Positions 55,487 through 64,000 of a stretch of 64,000 nucleotides of DNA are shown piece by piece; position 1 is the stretch's first letter; each line of letters begins with the position of its first letter. The position numbers were made by a program, and so were the translations under genes. The stretch is from Collinsella aerofaciens. Lineage in GTDB: Bacteria > Actinomycetota > Coriobacteriia > Coriobacteriales > Coriobacteriaceae. The notes under the pieces were generated by a model that saw nothing but the letters and a program-made list of their open reading frames with translations, had not been told where the DNA came from and did not search any database. Location: assembly GCF_028209395.1 (NCBI RefSeq), contig NZ_JAQLDQ010000006.1, positions 1 to 64,000 of the forward strand. Direction: 5' to 3'.

Positions 55487-56170
55487 CTAGATTACGAAGA
55501 GAATCACCGCCATGAACTGGAAGATGCTGCCGGCGAGCACCCACAGGTGAAACACACTATGCAGATAGCGCACGTTTTTGGCGATGTAGAACGGCACGCC
55601 CACGGTATAGCACACGCCGCCGACAGCGAGCAGGGCAAGTGCCACGGGGTTGAGCAGCGACACGAGCTCGGGCAGCTTAAAGACAACGAGCCAGCCCATC
55701 AGCAGGTAGACCAGGCCGCTTACCCAGTGCGGCTGGCGCTCGCGCATAAAGCACTCGAGGGCGATGCCGATAATGGCGATGGCCCATACGGCGAAGAACA
55801 GCGCAGCGCCGCCGTCGTTTGCGAGCGTGATGAGGCAAAACGGCGTATAGCTGCCGGCTATGAGCAGGTAGATGCAGCTGTGGTCGATGATGCGAAACAC
55901 GCGCTTGGCGCGCGCGGGTTGAATCGCATGGTAGAGCGTGGAGGCTAGGTATTCGAGGATGATGCTGACGCCATAGACAATTGCCGCGGCCATGTGGGCC
56001 GGGCCACCGCCGCGCAGTGCAGCGAATACGATCAGGAGCACCAGACCCGCAATACCCAGCAAGCAGCCGACACCATGGGTGACGGAGTTCATAATCTCCT
56101 CGCCCACCGTGTAGTGCGGAACGGCCGCGGCCTTGGGTCGCGGCTTGGAACTGTCGCTCGAATCGGACAT
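55487..56170 (-). CDS. Hemolysin III / PAQR-type membrane protein
   Basis: 227 residues with seven hydrophobic segments and the family metal-binding residues: Ser/His in NSVTHGVG near residue 28, STLYHA near 76, HSCIYLLIAGSYTP near 96, and a late HSVFHLWVL near 203. These proteins belong to the PAQR superfamily and probably act as membrane hydrolases or fluidity sensors; the hemolysin name is historical. The start at 56170 is ATG with GGAGG 11 bases away. The next gene downstream, 110 bases on, is the CNNM-type gene on the same strand. Confidence 0.92.
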   Translation of the reverse strand: MSDSSDSSKPRPKAAAVPHYTVGEEIMNSVTHGVGCLLGIAGLVLLIVFAALRGGGPAHMAAAIVYGVSIILEYLASTLYHAIQPARAKRVFRIIDHSCIYLLIAGSYTPFCLITLANDGGAALFFAVWAIAIIGIALECFMRERQPHWVSGLVYLLMGWLVVFKLPELVSLLNPVALALLAVGGVCYTVGVPFYIAKNVRYLHSVFHLWVLAGSIFQFMAVILFVI

Positions 56171-56356
56171 GCCGGTTACATCCTCCAACGTAAAGAGTTC
56201 TCAACACTATATCAAAGCGTCTGGGTGCGTGCGAAATTTGCACCATACGTGACCCTTTGTTTACCCATTCTTTGCCTGTTGACGCATCAACGGTGAACGT
56301 CCATAATGCGCTTGCATTAAATGTTGATGTATTAACATCTTATAGGAAAGCTTCTT

Positions 56357-57322
56357 ATGTCTCAAAACGCACGTTCCCATCGAAAGCTCAAGATAGCCGG
56401 CGTCGTTGCGCTGGTGGTTGTCATTGCGCTGCTCGGATTTGCCGGCAACTTTCTGTTTGACTTCGCGCTGAATCCCCGCGCGCCATACACCATGAAGATG
56501 ATGCAGGACGGCAAGGACGGCAAAGAAAGTGAGCAGCCGGATGCCGAGGGAACCGAGGCGCGGGCGTGGTTTAAAGAGAATCGCGAGAGCAGCGGCCTCA
56601 CCGCAGATGACGGGACCGAGCTTGCCGCCTGGTATTTTGCTGCGTCGGAGAGCACGCACGACTACGCCGTCTGCCTGCATGGATATACCAACGAGCCCAT
56701 CGGTATGGCCCGATACGTCAAGCGATTCCACGACCGCGGCATGAACGTACTCGCACCCGCCGCCCGCGCCCACGAGCGTTCCGGCGGTGACTACATCGGC
56801 ATGGGCTGGCCCGAGCGACTCGATGTCGTCGCGTGGATCGGGCGGATTGTTGCGGCCGATCCCAAGGCGCGCATCCTGGTCTTTGGCGAGTCGATGGGCG
56901 CGGCGACTGCCATGAACGTAGCGGGGGAATCTCTGCCCGCAAATGTGAAATGCATTATCGAGGACTGCGGCTATACAAGCGTTTGGGACGAGTTTTCCCT
57001 GCAGCTCAAGGATGTATTTGGCCTGCCCAGTTTTCCCTTGCTCGATGTAGCAAACTTGGTGTGCAACGTGCGCGCGGGCTACGACTTTCATAAGGCGAGC
57101 AGTGTGGAGCAACTCAAACACGCGACGGTTCCCATGTTGTTCATCCACGGCGACCAGGACACCTTTGTGCCGTACGACATGCTCGACCAAAACTACGACG
57201 TGTGCGCCAGCAAGGTCAAGCAAAAGCTCACCATCCATGGCGCCACCCACGCCAAGAGCGCGCAAGTTGACCCCGAGCTCTACTGGAATACGGTCGACGA
57301 GTTCCTCGACAAGATTTTTTAA
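56357..57322 (+). CDS. Membrane-anchored alpha/beta-hydrolase
   Basis: 321 residues. An N-terminal signal-anchor helix (about 12-35) places the rest outside the membrane. The fold is a peptidase-S9/serine-aminopeptidase-like alpha/beta-hydrolase: CLHGYTNEP near residue 107, the nucleophile in FGESMGAAT near 178, the acid in HGDQDTFVP near 262 and His in GATHAKS near 295, so the triad is complete. Substrate unknown; esterase or small-amide hydrolase are options. The start follows AGGAAAG. It is divergent from the hemolysin III gene and convergent with the DUF362 gene, with a shared terminator. Confidence 0.88.
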   Translation: MSQNARSHRKLKIAGVVALVVVIALLGFAGNFLFDFALNPRAPYTMKMMQDGKDGKESEQPDAEGTEARAWFKENRESSGLTADDGTELAAWYFAASESTHDYAVCLHGYTNEPIGMARYVKRFHDRGMNVLAPAARAHERSGGDYIGMGWPERLDVVAWIGRIVAADPKARILVFGESMGAATAMNVAGESLPANVKCIIEDCGYTSVWDEFSLQLKDVFGLPSFPLLDVANLVCNVRAGYDFHKASSVEQLKHATVPMLFIHGDQDTFVPYDMLDQNYDVCASKVKQKLTIHGATHAKSAQVDPELYWNTVDEFLDKIF

Positions 57323-57366
57323 GCAAATAGTACGGTTTACTGGTCTATCTGGCCCCTAGCACTTCC

Positions 57367-57406
57367 AAAAAGCCGCCCGTGGGCGCTGTGCTCACGGGCG
57401 GTTTTT
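57367..57406. terminator. Bidirectional terminator
   Basis: Stem CCGCCCGTG/CACGGGCGG (57373-57381 with 57393-57401) flanked by AAAA on one side and TTTTT on the other, between two convergent genes. Confidence 0.9.
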
Positions 57407-57453
57407 ACTAACGTTGCGCTACAAAAGCGCTTGATATGTCCAATAGCTAGGCG

Positions 57454-58659
57454 CTATTTGACCTCGATGAGCTCGTACTCGCTCGTGCCCAGGCCAATCT
57501 TCTCGGCATGCGCGATGCACGCGCGCCAGTCGGTGTCGGGATGCGTGATGCAGAAGGGATCCTTGGCCTGCTCGCCCTCCAGATGCTCGTGATTATGCTC
57601 CATCTTGGCCGCGCTGTCGGTAAGCTCGGTGTTAGGCAGCGGCTCGGACGCCAGGACGGCGTCGGCGCAGGCCTGGTCGATGGCGACCGGGTCGAAGCTC
57701 GCGAACATGCCGATGTCGTTGACGATGGGCGTGTCATTCTCGGGATGGCAGTCGCAGTTGGGGCTGATGTCCATGGCGAGCGAGATGTGGAAGCTCGGGC
57801 GGCCGTCGACGATGGCCTTGGTGTACTCAGCGATCTTGTAGTTGAGTACGTCGGCCGCGGCATCATAGTCGGGCTTGATGCAGTCCTGGTTGCACGCCGC
57901 AATGCAGCGTCCGCAGCCCACGCAGCGATCGTGGTCGATGGCAGCCACATGAACCGTGCGAGTGCTGCCGTTGGCAAGCTCGCGCTCACGCGTACCGTCA
58001 AACGTGATGGCGCTGTGCGCGCATATCTTCTCGCAGGCACGGCAGCCAACGCAGTTGGTGGTATCGACGCTCGGCTTGCCAGCGGCGTGCTGCTCCATCT
58101 TGCCGGCACGGCTACCGCCGCCCATACCCAGGTTCTTCATGGCGCCGCCAAAGCCGGCCTGCTCATGGCCCTTAAAGTGGGTGAGGCTAATCACGATGTC
58201 GGCGTCCATGAGTGCCTGGCCGATCTTTGCCTCGCGCACGTACTCGCCGCCCTCGACCGGAACGAGCGCCTCGTCGGTGCCCTTGAGGCCGTCGGCGATG
58301 ATGATCTGGCAACCCGTGGCATACGGGGTAAAGCCGTTCTGGTAGGCGGTGTCGATGTGCTCGAGCGCGTTTTTGCGGCTGCCCACATAGAGCGTGTTGC
58401 AGTCGGTGAGGAAGGGTTTGCCGCCCAGCTCCTTCACGACGTCTGCGACGGCGCGGGCGTAGTTTGGGCGCAGAAAGCTCAGGTTACCCAGCTCGCCAAA
58501 GTGAATCTTGATAGCGACGAACTTGTTCTCGAAGTCGATCTGCTCAATGCCGGCGCGGCGAATGAGGCGTTTGAGTTTGTCGAGCTGGCTCTCGCGAGCA
58601 TGCGTGCGCAGGTTGGTGAAGTACACCTTTGCCGGTGCTGCGGGTGCGGTTGCGGTCAT
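57454..58659 (-). CDS. DUF362 protein with two 4Fe-4S motifs
   Basis: 401 residues. The N-terminal and central parts are the DUF362 domain (KVYFTNL, then VAIKIHFGELGNLSFLRPNYAR near residue 48, and THFKGHEQAGFGGAMKNLGMG near 160). Two ferredoxin-type clusters follow: CVGCRACEKIC near residue 203 and CVGCGRCIAAC near 247. It is probably a cytoplasmic electron-transfer protein or iron-sulfur enzyme; the partner is not visible. The start follows GAGGGGATAG. It is transcribed alone, closed by the bidirectional terminator. Confidence 0.9.
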   Translation of the reverse strand: MTATAPAAPAKVYFTNLRTHARESQLDKLKRLIRRAGIEQIDFENKFVAIKIHFGELGNLSFLRPNYARAVADVVKELGGKPFLTDCNTLYVGSRKNALEHIDTAYQNGFTPYATGCQIIIADGLKGTDEALVPVEGGEYVREAKIGQALMDADIVISLTHFKGHEQAGFGGAMKNLGMGGGSRAGKMEQHAAGKPSVDTTNCVGCRACEKICAHSAITFDGTRERELANGSTRTVHVAAIDHDRCVGCGRCIAACNQDCIKPDYDAAADVLNYKIAEYTKAIVDGRPSFHISLAMDISPNCDCHPENDTPIVNDIGMFASFDPVAIDQACADAVLASEPLPNTELTDSAAKMEHNHEHLEGEQAKDPFCITHPDTDWRACIAHAEKIGLGTSEYELIEVK

Positions 58660-58754
58660 AGATCTATCCCCTCGGTCTATATGGCGTTACAGACATAGAG
58701 GATGGTACCCGTTGAAGTGGGGTTGAAGTCAAGCGCAACGCCGAGTCGCTAGGC

Positions 58755-58862
58755 ACTCATTGGGGACAGACTTAAATGAGTGCTTGCCGCCCGGCCAGCG
58801 AGCCGGCGATCCGGCAAAGACTGTCCCCAACGACTAGTCGTTTAAGAACGTCCCCAATGACT
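58755..58862. repeat. Family B repeats at the permease 3' end
   Basis: Unit 58755-58781 (minus-oriented, with GGGGACAGACTT). Then GCAAAGACTGTCCCC (58814-58828) leads into unit 58836-58862. The permease stop codon (58861-58863) overlaps the end of the second unit. The combined 49-base segment 58814-58862 recurs at 28704-28752 and 62514-62562. Confidence 0.85.
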
Positions 58863-61527
58863 ACTCCTGCACCTTGAGGGCTTCGGCCAGGCTGACGCGC
58901 TTGATAGAGCGCGTGTGCAGCAGCGCCACGACCAGGTAGGTCGCAAAGCCGATGCCGATGCATGCAGCCATGGACCAAGCGGGCACGTAGATCTCGATAT
59001 TGCCGTTGTAGGCGAGCAGCATCGAGCGGAAGATGGCCGTGAGCGAGCCAATAATGACCGGCAGGCTCAGCACGAGCGACGCCGCCACGCACAGCGTGAT
59101 CGAGCGGATGTACAGATGCGAGATCTCGCTATCGCGATAGCCAAAGACTTTCATGTAGCTGATCGAACGGGCGCTGTGGTCGATCACCGCCTTGGTCAGC
59201 AGGTACATAAACAGCAGGAAGATAAACACCGCGAGCCCGACCATCATGCCGATCATTTTGCTCATCATGCCGATGAACTGGTCACCCACGGCGCGCATGT
59301 CGTCGGGCGTGGTGTCACCGGCAAAGTAACGAGCATCGAGGTCGAGCTTCTCGTCGCTCACATAGCCGTTAAAGTAGGCGGCGTCGTTGCCGAACAGCTC
59401 GTTAAAGTCATCGATGCTCGTATAGATATTCATATCCGACTTTGAACCCCAGATGCAGTCCTTACCCGCGTACTCAAGAGAATAATCCCGAGCCTCGTAC
59501 TTGTCGCGAAGCTCGACCTTCTGGCCCTCGCTCCAGCCAAACTTATCGAGCAGACCGCCGCCAAAGACGACGCGCCCGTCGCCGACGTTGAGGTCTTTCC
59601 AATAGCGCGAATGAGATGAAATGCCGTAGACAGAGATGGCCTCTGTGCCGTTTCCCTCGCCGCGGTCGTATTGCAGCTGGTAAACGGCATATTTCTCGGC
59701 CTGCGCGATTGCGCCCGCGCCGTTGTCGGTCGTGTTGATCGGGTGAATGTCGTCGTTGTCGGTGTCGATCTTAGAGGCCTTGTCGATCAGGTCGATGGCC
59801 TCATCGCGGTCGCAGCCGAGGGCATCGGCAAGGTCATCGAGGCGCGCATAAAGCGCATCTTTCTTGTCCTGGACCTTGGCGAGCGCGTCCTGCGCCGCGG
59901 CCAGGCTCTCGGCAGACGGAGATGCGGTCGCGGCATCGGCTGCCGTCTGCGCCGCATCGGCCGCGTCGTCAAGCTCGTCATCGGCATCCTGGGCGGCGGA
60001 GAGCAGCGCGCCGTCAATCGACTGCAAGCGCTCGAGCGCCGCCCACTGCCCGCGCTCCTCGGCAGTACCCTCAAGCTCTAGCGGAGCCTTGAGCGTGTAC
60101 TGGTGCTCGGCGACCAGGCTTGTCTCCAGGTTGTCCGCATAGTGCGTCATCGTGGGCAGGATCGCCAGGCCAAAGAGCAGCAGCAGCGAGGCAAACGCAA
60201 TGCCCACGAAGAGCGTGGCGAAGTTGCCCAGGTTGCGCAGGAAGATGCGCAGGCGAAAGCGCGAGACAAAGCCCATGCGCTCCGGCAGCTGCAGGCCGCG
60301 CTTGGTGCCCGATTTGCCGCTCGCCTCGTGACGAAGGAACTGCAACGGCGTCTTGCCCATCTTGCGAAGCAGGCCCACCAGCGTGATGAGGATGAGCGCG
60401 GCAGCGGGAACCACGGCGCACTTCACAAAAATCTCCCAGCTCCAGTACACCTGGAAGGGAGGCAGGCTGTACGAACCGTAATAGAGGCCGCGCATGGGCT
60501 CGGTAAAGAACGCGACGCCGAGCGCGGTGCCCAAAAGCGCCGCGACCACGCCCACGATGGCGGGAAGTGCCAGGTAGTGCAGCACGATCTCGCGGCGGCG
60601 ATAGCCGCTGGCGAGCAGCGTGCCAATGATGGCGCTCTCCTCCTCGATGGTGGCGTCGGTAAGGACCACAAAGACGAACGCCATGATCACGATGATAATG
60701 TTGAGCAGCGTCATCCACATCATGGAGTCGCCGTCTACGTCGTCGCGCGCGTAGCCAATACCCTGGTTGGAATCGGCGTCGATCAGATCGTCCACGCGCG
60801 CATCGGCATCGGTCAGCGCCTCGACCATATCCTGCTCCGCATCGATGCGATCCGCGGTGGGGAGGTCGCGATCGGTAAAAGCAAAGGAGTAGGTGTAGGC
60901 AGGTGCACCACCGGCATCCTCGAGCGCGGCAAAGCCGGCGTCGGTGACCTCGGCCACACCATAGGTGATGGTGTTCACCGTAAAGTCCGAATTGTTGAGG
61001 AACAGCGCCTGGCTATCGGGCTGGGTCATGATGCCGCAGATGGTGTAGGTGCGGCCCTCAAGCTCAACCTTATCGCCCACGACAAGGTCGTTGTTGGTGG
61101 CAAAAACTCGGTCGATAGCCACCTCATCGTCCGTCTTGGGCTGCTTGCCTTCGCAGTAGGACGCGATATCGACCTTGGTGCGGTGCGCATAGGTGCGCAA
61201 CGTGCGCTTGGTGCCGTCGTCGCCGGCGGTCTTTTTGATGATGGCGTCGATGGAGAAATTCTTGTAGAGCGTGACGCCGCCGACGTCGTCGGCTGCATCC
61301 TCGGCTGCCTTGAGCTGGTCGTCGGTAGCCTCGAAGGAGGTGGTCACGCGGCCGTCCTCAATCGTGTACGCATCGCGCATGTCGTCGATAAGGCAACCGA
61401 TGGAATGCGCCGCGAGCAAAAAGCCCGAGGTGAGAGCGATGCTCCCGCACATAAGCAAAAAGATGCCCAGGTACTTGCCGATATTGCGGCGCAGCTCGCG
61501 CGGGAGTCGCTTTGCGAGAGGTGTCAT
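58861..61527 (-). CDS. FtsX-like ABC transporter permease
   Basis: 888 residues of the MacB/FtsX permease type. A first TM helix (about 20-45), a large external domain (about 45-250), three TM helices (about 275-400, with an IGTLLASGYRRREIVLHYLALP coupling loop), another TM helix near 445, a second external domain with a long coiled coil (about 520-590) and three final TM helices (about 765-880). Such permeases work with an ATPase to move peptides or lipoproteins or to transmit force. The start at 61527 is eight bases after the stop of the ATPase gene. Its stop codon lies in a family-B repeat. Substrate unknown. Confidence 0.92.
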   Translation of the reverse strand: MTPLAKRLPRELRRNIGKYLGIFLLMCGSIALTSGFLLAAHSIGCLIDDMRDAYTIEDGRVTTSFEATDDQLKAAEDAADDVGGVTLYKNFSIDAIIKKTAGDDGTKRTLRTYAHRTKVDIASYCEGKQPKTDDEVAIDRVFATNNDLVVGDKVELEGRTYTICGIMTQPDSQALFLNNSDFTVNTITYGVAEVTDAGFAALEDAGGAPAYTYSFAFTDRDLPTADRIDAEQDMVEALTDADARVDDLIDADSNQGIGYARDDVDGDSMMWMTLLNIIIVIMAFVFVVLTDATIEEESAIIGTLLASGYRRREIVLHYLALPAIVGVVAALLGTALGVAFFTEPMRGLYYGSYSLPPFQVYWSWEIFVKCAVVPAAALILITLVGLLRKMGKTPLQFLRHEASGKSGTKRGLQLPERMGFVSRFRLRIFLRNLGNFATLFVGIAFASLLLLFGLAILPTMTHYADNLETSLVAEHQYTLKAPLELEGTAEERGQWAALERLQSIDGALLSAAQDADDELDDAADAAQTAADAATASPSAESLAAAQDALAKVQDKKDALYARLDDLADALGCDRDEAIDLIDKASKIDTDNDDIHPINTTDNGAGAIAQAEKYAVYQLQYDRGEGNGTEAISVYGISSHSRYWKDLNVGDGRVVFGGGLLDKFGWSEGQKVELRDKYEARDYSLEYAGKDCIWGSKSDMNIYTSIDDFNELFGNDAAYFNGYVSDEKLDLDARYFAGDTTPDDMRAVGDQFIGMMSKMIGMMVGLAVFIFLLFMYLLTKAVIDHSARSISYMKVFGYRDSEISHLYIRSITLCVAASLVLSLPVIIGSLTAIFRSMLLAYNGNIEIYVPAWSMAACIGIGFATYLVVALLHTRSIKRVSLAEALKVQE

Positions 61528-61535
61528 GGCATCGC

Positions 61536-62249
61536 CTACCAATCGAGCTCGGCGGCCGCAACGGGCGACTCGTTGAGCCCATCCTCGACGATGCGGCCGT
61601 CGCGCAGGCGCAGCACGCGGTTGGCCATGCGGGCGATGGCGGCGTTGTGGGTGACGATGATGATGGTGCAGCCGTAGGTGCGGTTAACATCCTCCATGAG
61701 CTGCAAGATTTCCTTGGATGTCTTGTAGTCAAGCGCGCCGGTGGGCTCGTCGCACAGCAGCAGGCCCGGGTTTTTGACGAGTGCGCGGCCGATGGCGCAA
61801 CGCTGCTGTTGGCCGCCCGAGACCTGGCGCGGGAACTTGTTGCGGTGCTCGTAGAGGCCCAGCGAACGCAGCAGGTCGTCGACATTGAGCGGGTTTTTGG
61901 ACAGGTGCGCCGTGACCTCGATGTTCTCCTTGATGGTGAGATCGGGCACCAGGTTGTAGAACTGGAAGACAAAACCCAGCTCACGGCGGCGATACTCGCC
62001 CAGATCGGTAGGTTTGAGCACCGTGAGGGCGCAGCCGTCCACCATGATGGAGCCACCGTCGGCATCCTCCAGGCCGCCGATCAGGTTGAGAAAGGTCGAC
62101 TTGCCCGAGCCCGAGGGCCCCAGCATGACGCAGATCTCGCCGCGGTTGATGGACGTGTCGATGCCATCGAGTACCGTCAGGCGCGCATCACCGTCGCCGT
62201 AGTGTTTCCTGAGCCCGCTGACCTGGACATAGGCTTGCTTTGTCGACAT
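61536..62249 (-). CDS. ABC transporter ATP-binding protein (MacB/LolD type)
   Basis: 237 residues with a complete ATPase core: Walker [10 protein letters not shown] near residue 44, Q-loop [11 protein letters not shown] near 95, signature VSGGQQQR near 144, Walker [13 protein letters not shown] near 164 and switch His in VTHN near 200. The sequence class is that of MacB/LolD/FtsE-like ATPases, which pair with FtsX-type permeases such as the one encoded eight bases downstream. The start follows GGGGGATAG. This is an operon of two genes; the upstream gap (62250-62568) is filled with repeats, so its promoter is probably near 62260-62340. Confidence 0.97.
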   Translation of the reverse strand: MSTKQAYVQVSGLRKHYGDGDARLTVLDGIDTSINRGEICVMLGPSGSGKSTFLNLIGGLEDADGGSIMVDGCALTVLKPTDLGEYRRRELGFVFQFYNLVPDLTIKENIEVTAHLSKNPLNVDDLLRSLGLYEHRNKFPRQVSGGQQQRCAIGRALVKNPGLLLCDEPTGALDYKTSKEILQLMEDVNRTYGCTIIIVTHNAAIARMANRVLRLRDGRIVEDGLNESPVAAAELDW

Positions 62250-62355
62250 GCTATCCCCCGTTGTTAGCCTTCTGCTACTTTTCTAGGGTAATAGTAAACC
62301 CAGGCGAACTATTTTTAAGCGACAGGCGCGATTTTTTCCAAACCAGTCATTGGGT

Positions 62356-62562
62356 ACTCATTGGGGACAGACTTAAATGACTGAAACCACTCATTTAAGT
62401 CTGTCCCCAATGAATGCCGGGACTGTCCCCAAGTGCCGGCAGGAAAGGAACGTCCCCAAGTGCCGACATATTGGGACAGTCCTTGCCGGCACGACCGGCG
62501 GGCCGGCGAATCGACAAAGACTGTCTCCGATGACTAGCCGTTTAAGAACGTCCCCGATGACC
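62356..62562. repeat. Block of family B and related repeats
   Basis: Two family-B units head to head (62356-62382 and 62389-62415; 23-bp perfect palindrome 62358-62380/62391-62413). Then GACTGTCCCC and two TGCCGGCA segments in opposite orientation (about 62430-62492), then ACAAAGACTGTCTCC leading into a further unit (62536-62562). The gap 62250-62568 holds nothing else I recognise. The ABC-2 permease stop codon follows a few bases later. Confidence 0.85.
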
Positions 62563-62568
62563 AGGTAG

Positions 62569-63774
62569 CTAGGCGTGGGATTTGGCGCGGGTGAGGGCCA
62601 GGCCTACGGCGGCGATGGCGGCGGCGAAGAGCACCGTGACGCCCAGGTCGCAGGCGATGTCGCCCAACACGGTGGCCGTTAGATCCGAGGCAAGCGCCTT
62701 GCCGATCGCGTCGTTCACCCAAAACGTCGGCACAAAGTGCGCCACCGTCTGCACGGCCGAGCCCATGAGCGACAGCGGCATCCAGGCGCCGCCCAAAAAC
62801 GTCATGAGCATGCCGAGTAAGTTGCCCACGCCGTTGATCAGCTCCTCGCGCGCGCCCAAGCTCGACAGGGTAAAGCCAACGGCCAGCGGCGTGCACGCCA
62901 GGGCAAGCGTCGCCGCCAGCGCCAGGCACACGCGACCCACACCGACCTCGGCGACCGCGCCGGCAAAGCCCACGACACCCACCATGCTCGACACGAACCA
63001 GATGCAGACGGTAAGCACCGCGGCAGCCGCGAACACAGCAAGCGAACGCTGGCGCTCGGAGACCGGGCCGGCCTCCATGCGGCGCACGCGCTCGGGCTCG
63101 TTCATACCCGAAAACACCAGTCCCACCGAAACGATGACCGATGAGATGATCGCGTACGCGCCAAAGTTGAAGTACGACTCGAGCGTGGCTGCGGCAGTCG
63201 AGTCAACCTTGACCTGCTCGATCTGGACCTCCGCGCGCTTTGCGGCGGCGTGCTCGGCGGTCTTGGCGACACTGGCCCCGGAGGCAGCAGGCTCAAGCAC
63301 CGCCGCAGCGCCCGCGAGCGAGATCCACCGCGAAACCTCGGCAGACGAAAGCGCCGCCGCCATGGTGCCGGAACCGTAGGTCACATCGAGCTTGGGCAAG
63401 TCCTCCCCCGCACGGGCGGCCGCAACAAGATCGTCCTCAAACCCCTCCGGGATAAAGAACACGCAGTCGGCGCTGCCCTTGGCGCTGTTGCTCTTGGAGA
63501 GCGCGTCCGCAAGGTCGTACGTGTCGTCGCCGACGCCCGTGACCAGGTCAAAGCGCGAACCCAGGTGCCTGGTAAGCGCACGCGAAAGATCGCTGCCGTC
63601 GCGGTCGACCACAATCACGTTGGCGTCGTAGGGCTTGTACTCGGTCAGCTGCGACGAGTTCCAGCTGACCGAGGCCGCAATGAACACGCCCATGAGTGAA
63701 ATGAACACCGTGTAGATGAGCAGGTAGAACGGGTGCGCGAGCGCCATGCGAAGCGCGGTCTTAAAGGTGCTCAT
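62569..63774 (-). CDS. ABC-2-type permease (YhgE/Pip-like)
   Basis: 401 residues. A first TM helix (about 18-40), an external domain (about 41-205, with VIVVDRDGSDLSRALTRHLG and CVFFIPEGFEDDL), then five to six TM helices from residue 210. This is the ABC-2/YhgE layout. It should form an exporter with the permease upstream and an ATPase lying beyond the window. The start at 63774 follows AAGGAG and lies inside the end of the upstream gene (14-base overlap), so the two are coupled. Substrate unknown. Confidence 0.9.
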   Translation of the reverse strand: MSTFKTALRMALAHPFYLLIYTVFISLMGVFIAASVSWNSSQLTEYKPYDANVIVVDRDGSDLSRALTRHLGSRFDLVTGVGDDTYDLADALSKSNSAKGSADCVFFIPEGFEDDLVAAARAGEDLPKLDVTYGSGTMAAALSSAEVSRWISLAGAAAVLEPAASGASVAKTAEHAAAKRAEVQIEQVKVDSTAAATLESYFNFGAYAIISSVIVSVGLVFSGMNEPERVRRMEAGPVSERQRSLAVFAAAAVLTVCIWFVSSMVGVVGFAGAVAEVGVGRVCLALAATLALACTPLAVGFTLSSLGAREELINGVGNLLGMLMTFLGGAWMPLSLMGSAVQTVAHFVPTFWVNDAIGKALASDLTATVLGDIACDLGVTVLFAAAIAAVGLALTRAKSHA

Positions 63775-64000
63775 AGCGGCTCCTTCCAAAGATCAGCGTA
63801 GCGGCGGCGACAAACACCAGGGCCATGAGGACAAGCGCACCGGCGCGAACGACAAAGGGACCCAGATCCTCAAAGAAATACAGGCGGTTGAACATATCGC
63901 AGATGAGCTTGACGGGGTTGAGCCAGCACTCGGCCGGACAGGCGCGGGCAACATCGTCGGCAAGCGCCATCGCCGGCTCGCCGTAGAGTCCGGCGAACAG
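63761..64000 (-). CDS. ABC-2-type permease, C-terminal fragment (cut by window)
   Basis: The last 79 codons of a membrane protein whose start lies beyond position 64000; the frame is open to the window edge. Residues include YGEPAMALADD, PAECWLNPVKLICD and a final hydrophobic segment (FVVRAGALVLMALVFVAAA), as expected for the end of an ABC-2 permease. It overlaps the next permease gene by 14 bases, so the two probably form a heterodimer. Confidence 0.8.
   Translation of the reverse strand: MFAGLYGEPAMALADDVARACPAECWLNPVKLICDMFNRLYFFEDLGPFVVRAGALVLMALVFVAAATLIFGRSRYEHL

Overview
The window looks like a chromosomal segment of a high-GC Gram-positive anaerobe. Gene content fits a gut Coriobacteriia member, most likely Collinsella-like: several PTS permeases and 6-phospho-beta-glucosidases, LuxS, a LuxR-type regulator beside a 7TM sensor, an XRE-desulfoferrodoxin fusion, and an Nramp-related transporter beside MgtE. 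The taxonomic call is inference from gene content and composition; no rRNA or tRNA gene is visible. There is no prophage, CRISPR array or transposase gene.

Layout. 0.2-9.9 kb: lipoprotein, PTS EIIA, GH1 phospho-glucosidase, AraC regulator, divergent rhamnosidase-like glycosidase, RpiR regulator, XRE-desulfoferrodoxin fusion, pyrE. 10-13 kb: MgtA-type Mg2+ ATPase behind a leader with a small reading frame. 13-20 kb: DUF4038 glycosidase, PTS EIIBC, divergent esterase, DUF1593 hydrolase. 20-24.5 kb: a zinc-ribbon/SPFH membrane module resembling Bacillus ydjG/ydjI, with a lipoprotein. 24.6-28.6 kb: response regulator, histidine kinase and 7TM sensor. 29-35 kb: second GH1, DUF4867, and a lower-GC cassette (BglG-type antiterminator, PTS EIIBC, esterase). 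35-44 kb: luxS, FGGY kinase, split transketolase, sugar isomerase, LacI regulator, nucleoside hydrolase, ribokinase. 44-46.4 kb: OatA-like acyltransferase. 46.9-56 kb: Nramp-related transporter, MgtE, a degenerate polysaccharide deacetylase, PRC-barrel and YtxH proteins, a protein resembling the cyanophycin synthetase N-terminus, a CNNM/CorC-type protein, hemolysin III. 56-64 kb: alpha/beta hydrolase, DUF362 ferredoxin-like protein, MacB-type ABC transporter, ABC-2 permeases running off the end.

How the genes work together. Many genes belong to sugar capture: PTS permeases that phosphorylate on import, one stand-alone EIIA that could serve them, phospho-glucosidases and esterases that trim the imported sugar. 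The isomerase, FGGY kinase and split transketolase form a plausible catabolic line for an unusual pentose or branched sugar. A second theme is Mg2+ handling (MgtA, MgtE, Nramp-related transporter, CNNM-type protein).

The most striking non-coding content is a dense population of palindromic intergenic repeats in at least six families. Copies keep pairing while the bases change in both arms, and many sit at the 3' end of genes, sometimes supplying the stop codon. No mobilising enzyme is in the window, so they look like REP/BIME- or MITE-type elements moved in trans.
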